The notes beneath the pieces were generated by a model. It was given only the letters and a program-made list of their open reading frames with translations, was not told where the DNA came from and did not search any database. Positions 30,329 to 39,596 of a stretch of DNA of 64,000 bases are shown piece by piece (the stretch's first letter is position 1; every line of letters starts with the position of its first letter). The stretch comes from Paramoeba atlantica (lineage: Eukaryota; Discosea), in assembly GCA_977017575.1 (NCBI GenBank), contig CDRNVI010000062.1, positions 1 to 64,000 on the forward strand, in the 5' to 3' direction. The translations under genes and the position numbers were made by a program.

Positions 30329-32545
30329 TTAGCTCTCTACGCTATAGTCCCACATAAGCACTTTATGTGCCCCAGATGCATCACAAGCCTCCCGAAAAAA
30401 CCGCGAAACGTTTTTCTGCTGTTCTTTCCCCGAGCACAACACCACAGCAATACCACCACATCCCGTACCCGAGAGCTTTGCACCGAGCACTCCGTTTCTG
30501 GATGTCGCGTTTTGTACAATCCATTCCAGGGCCTCACAGGAGACCCCGATGTCTTGTAGCAATGCGTGATTATTTGTCATGGCGTTTCCCAGAGCTTCGA
30601 GTGAGAGCGTAGAGGAACTCAGCGAATGTAAAACGGGAAGAAGAACATCCACACGATAACGGCACAAAATTTGATAAAACCAACACGGATGAGCTAATGC
30701 ACGACTTCGTACCGCCTCCACCACCTGTGCGGTACTCGAGGTAATTCCTGTCGAGAGAACTAGCAAAGAAAGAACTCGTTTTTGGGTATTCTCATCGTTC
30801 GGTGTGGCTTCCCCTCGATTTTTCCGTGCTCCTCGAAGTATCGTAAAGCAACATCCCTCGCCTTGGATCGTATCCCCGGCGGATTCTATTCTGCTCACCA
30901 TTTCCCAATACTCCTTCATTTCTACCTCCTTTCTTTCCTCCTTGATAGCTTTTTCACCTTCTTTTCTAGCCTTTTCTTCTTTTCTCGTTTCCTCTTTTTC
31001 GCTCTTTTTTTCGTTGCCCGTTTCTTCTTCTTTTCTCGTTTCTTTTTCTTTTCTATCTTCCTCTTTTTCCTTTCTGTCTTCTTCTACTCTTTTCGTTTCT
31101 TCTTCTCTTTCCATTTCTTCTTTTTCTGTTCTACTTTCGCCTTCTTCTTTTCTATCTTCTTCTTTTTCCTTTCTATCTTCTCCTTCTTTTCTATTTTCTT
31201 CTTCTTTTTCCTTTCTATCTTCTTCTTTCTTTCCACCATCTTCTTCCTTTTCCTTTCCACCTCCTTCTCCTCTACCCCCCCTCCCCCCTCTCCGGTACAG
31301 CAGCACCCCCCCGTAGGTCGCGGCCGTGTTGTCCACGCCCGAGGGGTTGCCGTGGTACCCGCGCTCCCCGGCGTACCCGCTGCGGTTGATCGCGCGCTCG
31401 CTGAGGCCGAGCCCGTAGAGACTGCTGAGGGCGCGGGAGAGGGCGACGACGTCCGCGGCGCTGGCCCCGACGCCGGAGACCGCGGTGAGGGGGCCGTGGA
31501 GGGTGAGGGAGAGAGAGAGTGAAGGAGATTGAGGGGATAGAGAGGATTGAGGGGATAGAGAGGATTTGGAGGATAGAGAGGATTTGGAGGATAGAGAGGA
31601 TTCGGAGGATAGAGAGGATTTGGAGGATAGAGAGGATTTGGAGGATAGAGAGGATTTGGAGGATAGAGAGGATTTGGAGGATAGAGAGGATTTGGAGGAT
31701 AGAGAGGATTCGGAGGATAGAGAAGAAGAAGGAGGAGGAGAAGACGCTGAAATGGAGATAGGGTCTTTTGTAGGAGACCATTTTGTGTTTTCTGGAAGGT
31801 TATTTGACGATGTAGAAGACACAGATGAAGGCACAGAGGAATAAGGCACAGAAGAAGATGCAGAAGACGACTCTCTGCTTCCTGGAGTCGTATTTGACGA
31901 TGCAGAAGTGCGATCCGATTCGTTGGAAACCACTTTTAAGTTTTCTGCATTCGACGACAAACCGTTTGGTTTTATCGGTTTACCATCCCCGCTCACAGAA
32001 ACAGGCGTTACGCTCGTTTCACTCTCACCACCTTCGTCCGTACTCCAGTCAAATAATGCAGTAAACCGTTTGTTCTTGTCTTTTGGTGCCTCACTTGTTT
32101 CACTTCCATTTTCAACTTCATTCACGTCTAAAAGCGAAATTTGAAAGAGATGCTCCAAAACAAGACGATGCGCTTTGCGTTGTTCAAATCGTTTCTCGTG
32201 TTTGTATCCCGGGACTGCGGGACGACGATCCGTGACTTCCATTCGGATTATAGGAAGTGTGGATAAGTATGAATCGATGTTGTTGTTTAAAGAAGGAGAA
32301 GTGTTTTCGAAGTTGTTGTTTAAAAACGGAGCGCTGCTATGAGCAAATTGGCTAAAAAGCGAAGCATCAGGACATTGCAGCACTTGAATCGAACACGCGG
32401 TGTACTCCGAGACCGCCGCGACGAGTGCGGGCTCGCCGTAGACCACAAAGTGTTCCCCAAAGAGAATCACTTTACCGTACCCTTTGTGGAGTTCCGTGGT
32501 GTGGGTTTTGTGGGGGAAGAAAATACAGGGGGGAGGAGGTGACAT
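30329..32545 (-). CDS. MVK: Mevalonate kinase with two large low-complexity insertions
   Basis: GHMP-family kinase that phosphorylates mevalonate in isoprenoid and sterol synthesis. GHMP motif 1 GKVILFGEHFVVYG at residues 24-37; motif 2 GPLTAVSGVGASAADVV about 351-367; RGYHGNPSGVDNTAATYGG about 395-413 with the expected catalytic Asp; motif 3 AKLSGTGCGG 689-698. The GASAA form of motif 2 and the YGG-LLYRR context recall kinetoplastid enzymes from memory. At 738 aa it is about twice the usual 320-400. Insertion 1 (about 144-345) is Ser-rich and includes a run of SSLSSK repeats from a 15 bp minisatellite; insertion 2 (about 419-545) is almost pure Lys/Glu/Arg. Both fall between core motifs and stay in frame. 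The start is the only Met before motif 1 and follows a pyrimidine-rich leader. Confidence 0.92.
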   Translation of the reverse strand: MSPPPPCIFFPHKTHTTELHKGYGKVILFGEHFVVYGEPALVAAVSEYTACSIQVLQCPDASLFSQFAHSSAPFLNNNFENTSPSLNNNIDSYLSTLPIIRMEVTDRRPAVPGYKHEKRFEQRKAHRLVLEHLFQISLLDVNEVENGSETSEAPKDKNKRFTALFDWSTDEGGESETSVTPVSVSGDGKPIKPNGLSSNAENLKVVSNESDRTSASSNTTPGSRESSSASSSVPYSSVPSSVSSTSSNNLPENTKWSPTKDPISISASSPPPSSSLSSESSLSSKSSLSSKSSLSSKSSLSSKSSLSSKSSLSSESSLSSKSSLSSKSSLSPQSSLSPQSPSLSLSLTLHGPLTAVSGVGASAADVVALSRALSSLYGLGLSERAINRSGYAGERGYHGNPSGVDNTAATYGGVLLYRRGGRGGRGEGGGKEKEEDGGKKEEDRKEKEEENRKEGEDRKEKEEDRKEEGESRTEKEEMEREEETKRVEEDRKEKEEDRKEKETRKEEETGNEKKSEKEETRKEEKARKEGEKAIKEERKEVEMKEYWEMVSRIESAGDTIQGEGCCFTILRGARKNRGEATPNDENTQKRVLSLLVLSTGITSSTAQVVEAVRSRALAHPCWFYQILCRYRVDVLLPVLHSLSSSTLSLEALGNAMTNNHALLQDIGVSCEALEWIVQNATSRNGVLGAKLSGTGCGGIAVVLCSGKEQQKNVSRFFREACDASGAHKVLMWDYSVES
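31540..31715 (-). repeat. 15 bp coding minisatellite in the mevalonate kinase gene
   Basis: About eleven units of GAGGATTTGGAGGATAGA type on the plus strand, encoding SSLSSK/SSLSSE on the minus strand. The length keeps the frame. Confidence 0.85.
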
Positions 32546-32590
32546 GGGGGTAAGGGGTGAGAGGGGGAAGAAAAGGGATAGAAAATGAGT
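32546..32590 (-). promoter_or_regulatory. Pyrimidine-rich leader of the mevalonate kinase gene
   Basis: On the minus strand TTTCTATCCCTTTTCTTCCC and CTCTCACCCCTTACCCCC run directly into the ATG, with no AG in between. Comparable leaders precede ClpB, UPF2, EB1, the S4-domain gene and others. Confidence 0.55.
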
Positions 32591-32935
32591 TTTCTATTGG
32601 TTTCTGTGGAGATGGTGGGGATCGATTGATTCATTTTGAAACGTTGTGAACCACAACGTTCTCCATCAAAACTAAACTCAAAATCTGCAACGCTTGTAAA
32701 ATTTAGGAAAGCGTGTTGCTGTAGTTTGTAGGCTTATATCTACAGTATGTAAGCTATCACAGCGCTTCATATTAGAATGTTCCTGTACTGTAAATTGTAG
32801 CACGAACAAGCTTTGCACTCGATTTCCAATAACATTAAAAGCATAAAACACCATATCTCCCCCTTTTTCATATTCTACACCCTTCGTTTCTTATGATTTC
32901 AAACAAAATCTCTATAAACCACATTTTCCCCTCTT

Positions 32936-34285
32936 TCACTCATTCGGAGCGCTCGACAACAGCTCTCGCGCGTGTTCCACAACCTGCTCTTTATCATGCA
33001 GCGCTAACAACGTCTCGTCCTTGAAATAGATCACCAAATCGTGTAGTTTTCTTTGATACATCTCCGCCTCTTTTTTATACCGCAGCAACGCCTCCTCGTT
33101 TCTTCCCATCCCTCGAGAGCTTAGGCTATTCCCTGAAAAACTTGGTCCTCTCGTAAAACGATTGGAACTTACAGACGATGAAAAAGTGCCTTGCGTGGGG
33201 GTTCGTGGTTGTGTCCTCAAATTCGCTCGTACTCCAGTTTCTCGAACACTCGATACCCTTGAAGAAACAGCAGCATTCGTATTTTTACTCAAACCATTCG
33301 ATCGCGACATGAAACCCGTTCGATTTGTCGAAACACTCGAGGAGCGTTGGGTGGGATACGACAAATTCGATGTCGTTGGGGTTCTCGATGATCGGGGAAG
33401 CACACCCTTTTGGTTTTTATCCTTTACGGCGGCGCTCATTTGAGATAAACTCCCGGAAGGCACCGTACGCTGTCTCGAGGCACTACGCACTCTCCCGAGT
33501 GCTTTTCCCAGCGGGGTCTCAAACGAGGAAGAAGGCAGAGGTGGTCGAATGCTGGGCTCGAAATCAAAATTCCCCTCCCCGTGCGCGTCCAACGCATAAG
33601 AACCCATTTTCGAAAAAGGTGTGCGATGCGCAGAGGAACACGACGAAAACAAACCCCGCTGTCCGGACACCGCCCCGGTTTTACTTCTCTCCTTTTGCAT
33701 CCCCACCACCGCGCTTGTCCCCCCAACACTCGGGGCTCGACTACTTTTTCCCACACTCCCTGCACGATACGAATTCACACTCGACCGTGTCAACCGCGGA
33801 GAGGTTCGTCCTAAACGACCTCCAGAGCTACTTGAGAGCTCTTTTACCCCCCCTAGCCCCCCATATTGTCGTTTTTGTGGGATTTGTTGTTGGGTTTCTT
33901 CTTCCCCCCTTTTCTCTCCCCCCCACCCCCACCCCCCTACCCTCTCACTCTGCCCCTTCATCCACTGCAGCAACTCTAAATTATGCTGAAAGTTCCCCGC
34001 GGCTAATTTGCGTACCTCCAACTCCTTCGTCGTACACTCTGCCGCAAACAGCTCTTGCAGTAATTTAAAATTATGCAGCGCCTCCGAAGGGGAGCGCACG
34101 GGGGAGCGGACCCGGTGCCGGGGACATGGCGTGGAGCTTAAATAAGAAAATAAAAAAACAAAGGCCTCCCCGGAGCCGCATTGCTCGATGGAGGTGTAGG
34201 AGAGTCCCAGGACGGTGTTGAGCCAGGAAAGGCAGTCGGAGCGGGAAGAGGAAGAGGGGGGAGGGCAGGATAAGGGGTCGGACAT
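32936..34285 (-). CDS. EB1-family microtubule plus-end binding protein
   Basis: Residues about 16-112 form a calponin-homology domain of EB1 type: CLSWLNTVLGLSYTSIEQCG, a GEAFVFLF helix, LHNFKLLQELF and the closing FQHNLELLQWMKGQ, matching the conserved order in MAPRE/Bim1 proteins. A long Ser/Arg/Thr-rich basic linker (about 115-390) follows, as expected for microtubule contact. Residues about 400-435 (RYKKEAEMYQRKLHDLVIYF) resemble the start of the EB homology dimerisation helix. At 449 aa it is longer than animal EB1 (about 270), mainly in the linker. The C-terminus lacks an obvious EEY-type tail. It should track growing microtubule ends in the cytoplasm. The leader is pyrimidine-rich. Confidence 0.85.
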   Translation of the reverse strand: MSDPLSCPPPSSSSRSDCLSWLNTVLGLSYTSIEQCGSGEAFVFLFSYLSSTPCPRHRVRSPVRSPSEALHNFKLLQELFAAECTTKELEVRKLAAGNFQHNLELLQWMKGQSERVGGWGWGGEKRGEEETQQQIPQKRQYGGLGGVKELSSSSGGRLGRTSPRLTRSSVNSYRAGSVGKSSRAPSVGGTSAVVGMQKERSKTGAVSGQRGLFSSCSSAHRTPFSKMGSYALDAHGEGNFDFEPSIRPPLPSSSFETPLGKALGRVRSASRQRTVPSGSLSQMSAAVKDKNQKGVLPRSSRTPTTSNLSYPTQRSSSVSTNRTGFMSRSNGLSKNTNAAVSSRVSSVRETGVRANLRTQPRTPTQGTFSSSVSSNRFTRGPSFSGNSLSSRGMGRNEEALLRYKKEAEMYQRKLHDLVIYFKDETLLALHDKEQVVEHARELLSSAPNE

Positions 34286-34440
34286 GGTATTTAGAAGGCT
34301 TGGATAAGGGTATAAGGGGTGTTTGGGGTATAAAAGGGTTTTTAGGAGATAAAAAAGAAAGAGAGAGAGGTGAAGAAGATAGGGGAGAGGGTGGGGATAT
34401 GGGAAAGAAAAGGGTAGGAGAGAAAGAAGGAAAAAGAAGG
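34286..34440 (-). promoter_or_regulatory. Pyrimidine-rich leader and upstream tract of the EB1 gene
   Basis: Minus-strand pyrimidine tract at 34350-34440 (TTCTTTCTCTCCTACCC type), then CCTTATACCCTTATCCAAGC before the ATG. Here an AG does lie between tract and start. The remaining 34441-34742 holds no gene that I can see. Confidence 0.5.
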
Positions 34441-34742
34441 AGGTAACAAAAGAGGTATTTTTTCTATAAATACGTTTTTGTTATTGTTACTATTCACATT
34501 TAACGTGTTTCTAAAAAAAGCAAAAAAATTAGAAGTCACGCAAAAAAGCAACACTGCCAACCAAATGCTTAAACTTAAACACGGGCACTAAATTCTAAGA
34601 AGAATTCAGACCCAAATTGAAGATAAAAAACACATGAGAAAAAGCTTTACTTTCGTTATTTGCTATCTGATCCCCACAAATATACAAACCCCTTCGAAAG
34701 CAAAAAAACTCATATCTATTCTTCCACTCCCCGCTCTCCGCC

Positions 34743-37346
34743 TTACACCTTCCCCCCTTTCACCACAAAACGCAGCCTGCTCCCGCTGCCATCCAACCCG
34801 ACCTCCACGACACTATCCTCCACGAGCTCATTACTTATGATCATCCGACTCAGCTGGGTGACCACATTTTTATCCATCCACCGTTTTAACGGTCGTGCTC
34901 CAAATTCCGGGTCATAGGCTTGTTCCAGAATAAACGTCTTAGCCGCGGGCTCCAGCACCACCGTCACGCGTTTCTCCGCGAGCTGCTGATTTAACGTTTT
35001 CACCAACGCCTCCACAATCCCATGAAGTTCCGCAAACCCGAGTCTTTTAAACATAACAATATCATCCAGTCGGTTAAGAAACTCGGGACGAAAAAACTGT
35101 CGAACCGCTTGCAAAACTTTACCCTTCGCCACCTCATGAATCCCTGGACTCTCCGGGGCGTGTTGCAAAAACTCAGCCCCCAAATTGGAGGTCAAGATCA
35201 TCACGGTGTTGGTAAAATCCACCGTTCGGCCTTGGCTATCCGTGAGTCGTCCATCATCGAGGGTTTGCAGCAGCACATTCAGCACGTTCGGGTGGGCCTT
35301 CTCCACCTCATCGAACAGCACCACGGAGTGCGGTCGTCGTCGCACGGGCTCCGTGAGTTGGCCCCCTTCCTCATGCCCGACATACCCCGGGGGCGCCCCG
35401 ACAAGCCGTGCCACGCTGTGGGGCTCCATGTACTCACTCATGTCGATTCGGACCATATTCTTTTCACTGTCGAAGAGCTCAGAGGCGAGCGCTTTCGCGA
35501 GCTCTGTCTTTCCCACCCCCGTGGGCCCGATGAAGAGAAAACATCCCGTGGGGCGGGACCGGTGGGAGAGTCCCGCACGGGAGCGCAGAATCGCCTCGGA
35601 AACCGCAGCCACGGCCTCCTCCTGGCCCTGGATACGCCGGTGGAGGACCGCGGGGAGGTGAAGCAGCCGCTGCTGCTCGGTTTGGTTGAGTTTACTCACG
35701 GGGATTCCGGTCCACCGCGCCACGATCAGCGCAATGTCGTTTTCGGTGACACAGTTTTGTAACATGTGGGTTTTTTTTTCACGTTCCATTTTTTCTTTTG
35801 TGGAACGAATCATGTCTTGGATTTGCGGGATGGCGTTGTAGCGAAGATCCGCGGCAGCTTCCATGTCGTGGGAGCGCTCCGCACGTTCGAGTTTTACCCG
35901 TTTTTCCTCTAAACGGGTTTGTAGATCGGTGAGTTGATGCACCAGACTGCGCTCGGCTTCGTAACGGGCCAGGAGAGGCCCGAGTTCGTCTCGGATGCGT
36001 TGAATCTCGGCCTGGATCGCTTGCAGACGTTCTTTGTTTTTGGGATTTTCCGAATCCCGTTCCAGGGCTTTGGTTTCAATCTCCAGTTGTCGTTGACGGC
36101 GCTCTAAGGTGTCGATGTTCTCCGGTCGTGAGTCCAGCTGTACGCGAACGTTGGCACAAGCCTCATCGATTAAATCAATCGCCTTGTCCGGGAGAAATCG
36201 ATTGGTGATGTACCGATCCGAGAGCTGAGCGGCGAGCACAATCGCGTTATCCGTGATCTGTACCCCATGATGGGTTTCATACCGCTCCTGGAGTCCTCGA
36301 AGAATAGAAATACAGTCCGGGACATTGGGCTCGTTAACGTAGACAGGCTGAAACCGGCGCTCAAAAGCGGCGTCTTTTTCCACATGCTTTCGGTACTCTT
36401 GAAGGGTCGTGGCCCCAATGGTTCGCAACTCCCCTCGTGCGAGCATGGGCTTTAACAAATTCGCCGCATCCATGGCCCCTTCCGCTTTTCCCGCACCCAA
36501 CACCAGATGAATCTCATCAATAAACAAAATAATCTCATTCGGATTCTCCTTCACCTCATTCAGCACCGCTTTCAATCTTTCCTCAAACTCCCCACGGTGA
36601 CTGGCCCCCGCAATCAGCGCTCCCATATCAAGAGAAAAAATTCTCCCTTTTAAACTTTCCGGAATGTCCCCTCGCACAATCCGCTGGGCTATCCCCTCCA
36701 CGATCGCCGTCTTCCCCACCCCGGGCTCCCCAATCAGCACGGGGTTATTTTTCGTCCGTCGGCTTAACACCCGAATGGTGCGACGGATCTCCTCATCCCG
36801 CCCCACCACCGGGTCGATCTTCCCCTCCTCCGCGAGTTGGCAAATGTCCTGGCTGTATTTCTCCAGCGCCTCATAGGTGGTTTCCTGATGCGCGGAGGTC
36901 ACCTTTTTACCCTTTCGCAGCTCCGTGACTTTCCCCTCGATCGCTTTTTTCGAAAGCCCCTGTCGGGTCAGAACCTCCCCGAGCTCCCGGCTCTCGTGGA
37001 GACTGAGTAAAAAGTGATCCACGGCCAGCAGCGTGTCCTGCAGAGAAATTCGTTTCTGCTCCGCGGTGTTTAAAATGCGCTGGAGTTCACTGTTCGGGGA
37101 GACCGAGGCCGGGGGAGGGGATTGTCCCGGCAGAGCGTTGGCTTTTTCACGAAACAGCCCCTCTAAATGGGAGGGGTCGGCCCCCAGTTTTTGCGCCACC
37201 CGCGCGGCCAGCCCGTGGGGGTCCTCGAAAAGGGCACAGGCGAGGTGGAACGGGGAGAGGAAACCACAGCCTTTTTGTTTGGCCATGGCGAGAGCGGTGG
37301 AGAGGGCGCGTTGGGCCATTTGGGTCCATTCGGTTGTGCTGGACAT
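34743..37346 (-). CDS. CLPB: ClpB/Hsp104-type protein disaggregase, cytosolic form
   Basis: 867-aa AAA+ chaperone that pulls polypeptides out of aggregates with Hsp70. Order: Clp N domain (1-145); NBD1 with Walker A GEPGVGKT 206-213, Walker B ILFIDEIH 273-280, GATT 311-314 and Arg fingers at 330-331; coiled-coil middle domain about 405-525; NBD2 with Walker A GPTGVGKT 607-614, Walker B VVLFDEVEKAH 675-685 and SNLG 720-723; and the C-terminal small domain with PEFGARPLKRW. There is no targeting peptide, so it is probably cytosolic or nuclear. The length equals that recalled for Leishmania Hsp100. Oddity: the NBD1 pore loop reads GASHRGEFEER where ClpB/Hsp104 proteins usually have a Tyr before RGEF (here His, CAC); the NBD2 pore Tyr in GYVG is kept. 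The start follows a pyrimidine leader. Confidence 0.97.
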   Translation of the reverse strand: MSSTTEWTQMAQRALSTALAMAKQKGCGFLSPFHLACALFEDPHGLAARVAQKLGADPSHLEGLFREKANALPGQSPPPASVSPNSELQRILNTAEQKRISLQDTLLAVDHFLLSLHESRELGEVLTRQGLSKKAIEGKVTELRKGKKVTSAHQETTYEALEKYSQDICQLAEEGKIDPVVGRDEEIRRTIRVLSRRTKNNPVLIGEPGVGKTAIVEGIAQRIVRGDIPESLKGRIFSLDMGALIAGASHRGEFEERLKAVLNEVKENPNEIILFIDEIHLVLGAGKAEGAMDAANLLKPMLARGELRTIGATTLQEYRKHVEKDAAFERRFQPVYVNEPNVPDCISILRGLQERYETHHGVQITDNAIVLAAQLSDRYITNRFLPDKAIDLIDEACANVRVQLDSRPENIDTLERRQRQLEIETKALERDSENPKNKERLQAIQAEIQRIRDELGPLLARYEAERSLVHQLTDLQTRLEEKRVKLERAERSHDMEAAADLRYNAIPQIQDMIRSTKEKMEREKKTHMLQNCVTENDIALIVARWTGIPVSKLNQTEQQRLLHLPAVLHRRIQGQEEAVAAVSEAILRSRAGLSHRSRPTGCFLFIGPTGVGKTELAKALASELFDSEKNMVRIDMSEYMEPHSVARLVGAPPGYVGHEEGGQLTEPVRRRPHSVVLFDEVEKAHPNVLNVLLQTLDDGRLTDSQGRTVDFTNTVMILTSNLGAEFLQHAPESPGIHEVAKGKVLQAVRQFFRPEFLNRLDDIVMFKRLGFAELHGIVEALVKTLNQQLAEKRVTVVLEPAAKTFILEQAYDPEFGARPLKRWMDKNVVTQLSRMIISNELVEDSVVEVGLDGSGSRLRFVVKGGKV

Positions 37347-37560
<214 letters not shown>

Positions 37561-38095
37561 AGAAGAGGTAAATAAAAAAGGGTTGAAGAGGATCTTTCTT
37601 TGTTCTGGTGTCAAATTATCGAAAGACAACAACGGAGATTTTAGTCACGTAAGGTCTCGGGCAGGCGACTGAGGTTCGGAAACTTCGAACATAGATTACA
37701 AACGTTCAGGAGAGGAGGTAAAAACTCCAAGTCTATTCTGTGTGAAGAATTACCAACGAGAGCTCTATTTTTTCACTGTTTTTGTTCACTTTGTTTCTTC
37801 AATAAACGAGGGTAGAGCGGTAGTTATGTAAAATAACCGCTGCAATAAAGGACACTGAATTACAGGTCGATAAATCCTGTGAATCGAGAGTGAATGAATC
37901 TTCAAGATATAGTCTTCGAGAATTACAGGACATTTTCAACCTAAAAGGGGATGTGCCTTAATTAACGTGTCGCGTAATTACACTTAATTATAGTAAGTTC
38001 CAACCTGTATTCCGTATCTCCCTGAATTTTGTTCATGGAACGTTTGTGGGCCCAAGTACGATCGTTAAAGTCTACTTTGATGGCTATGCGTATTG
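37561..38095. other. Intergenic region with a PAL terminus remnant
   Basis: 37770-37838 matches a PAL starting terminus in reverse (TGTTTTTGTTCACTTTG, GAGGGTAGAGCGGTAGTTAT). From about 38033 the sequence resembles the 3' flanks of other LRR genes (GTTAAAGTCTAC). No gene seen. Confidence 0.6.
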
Positions 38096-38977
38096 TTAAG
38101 GAATTACCTTCTTCACAAGATCCATTACATTTCCTCCCGGAACTCGAAAAGCTTCCTCCTTGAATGCACTGTCTTTAACGTACAGAAACGGGTTACCGTC
38201 CAAGCCCAGTTGACCCATTCCTTTGGGAAGAGAACTCAAGCTGACATGACCACGAAAACGATTGCTATTTAGAAGAAGTGAATTCATTGCGGAAGGAAGG
38301 TTTGTTAAATCCAACGGCCCACTGAATTGATTGCTAACCAATTCAAGCAAATAAAGAGTTTGAGGTAACTTGGTGAGACAGATCTCTCCGGAAAAATTGT
38401 TGTTACTCAAGACCATATAGGCTATATTACCTGGAAGCGCAGTGAAGTCAGCCTTTCCACGAAAAAAATTACCATCAATGCAGAAATTAAGAAGCTTCGG
38501 TGGCAGCTCCGTAAAAGGTACCTCACCTTCCAGTCCATTACTGTAGAGTTTTAAAATAACCAGAGCATGAGGGAGAAATTCCCACCGAAGAATCCCCGAA
38601 AGGCGGAATCGATGCCATTCAATTTCAGTAACACGGCCTTCCTCATCGCATGTGATTCCACTCCACCTACAAGCGGGAGTGTCTATATTCCATGACGGCC
38701 GATGAAGTTTCACGTTTTCAATGAGATGCGCAAGTTGATATTCTGGAGGCGGCAAGTTTCCTCGCACCTTTGCAGCCTTCAGTGGAATGCTCGTGTTCAT
38801 ACTTCTGCTAGGGAAATAAGAAAAGTTGACTGAAGCACGTAATTCTTGCATAAAAACAAGTTGGAAATCGGAAAATCGTAATAAGCCATGTTCCGTGTTA
38901 GTAACACGAAAGTAAGGGCGAAGGCAAAGCTCTTCGCTAGGGGAGAGAGATCTCTTGTTTGCAACAACAATGAGCAA
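38096..38977 (-). CDS. Leucine-rich repeat protein (LRR-2)
   Basis: 293 codons. After a variable N-terminus comes a plant-type LRR cap (RPSWNIDTPACRWSGITCDE, with paired Cys and the W-x-G-I-x-C core). Then come six or so repeats of about 21-23 residues of the form LPxxLxxLxLxxNxFxG, for example LPSAMNSLLLNSNRFRGHVS. It ends VMDLVKKVIP without a membrane anchor. Such repeats usually bind proteins or glycans. Compared with LRR-1, a one-base length difference in an A-run near 38992 puts the hydrophobic signal-like segment out of frame, so this copy begins at the internal MLIVVANKRS. Whether it is secreted is unclear. It belongs to a family of six in the window. Confidence 0.8.
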   Translation of the reverse strand: MLIVVANKRSLSPSEELCLRPYFRVTNTEHGLLRFSDFQLVFMQELRASVNFSYFPSRSMNTSIPLKAAKVRGNLPPPEYQLAHLIENVKLHRPSWNIDTPACRWSGITCDEEGRVTEIEWHRFRLSGILRWEFLPHALVILKLYSNGLEGEVPFTELPPKLLNFCIDGNFFRGKADFTALPGNIAYMVLSNNNFSGEICLTKLPQTLYLLELVSNQFSGPLDLTNLPSAMNSLLLNSNRFRGHVSLSSLPKGMGQLGLDGNPFLYVKDSAFKEEAFRVPGGNVMDLVKKVIP

Positions 38978-39596
38978 AAACGAAAAACAAAAGAATCAAA
39001 ATTCCACACGACGGGGGGGGGAGGTCAATAACCTCCCCTGTACTTACGTATCTCCATTGTTTTTTTTTGTATATTTTGCGCTGCAAAGCGCATCACCGGT
39101 AAAGTGACTAATTGAACATTAAAGTGACATTGGAATATTGAAAAGCAAGCTGACATTAATCGGTACCCAGATTACACTTTTTAAGTTTTATGAAGTATTC
39201 GCTACGATATTACACTTGGATACGTAGCCCCTAACCACCATCCACTGACAGGAAAATCCTTGCAGATGTTTCAGCTTCAGCAACAAAGCCAAGAACAAGG
39301 CTCCGCAAGCTGTCCTATACCACTGTTGAATACTGGGTTAAAAACCTTTCAGAGGTGTATTGGACACAAGAATGGGAGTAAGAAGTTGCACTAAGTTTTG
39401 AGGACTCCATGGCACCGAAAAACCGCTCGAAAATAACTGAATCATTTTCACATGACACTTCAAAAGTCGCATCTTTACCATTGTGCTTTACAAATTCCTA
39501 TTCGCCTTCCAGAACCTTCTTTGCCTCATCTTTTCCTTCCATCCAACCCCATCATCCTCAACAGAATTCATTCTTCCAGATAGCCTCTGTGCTCTC
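38978..39596. other. Intergenic region
   Basis: 38978-39112 is shared with the upstream flank of LRR-1. Position 39112 is the unoccupied counterpart of the PAL copy 5 insertion. A 44-codon open stretch at 39249-39383 (ILADVSASATKPRTRLRKLS) is of unknown meaning. Nothing else stands out. Confidence 0.5.

Noticed and set aside
30782-31844. Plus-strand ORFs opposite the mevalonate kinase insertions
   Set aside because: Low-complexity shadows of the minus-strand coding repeats.
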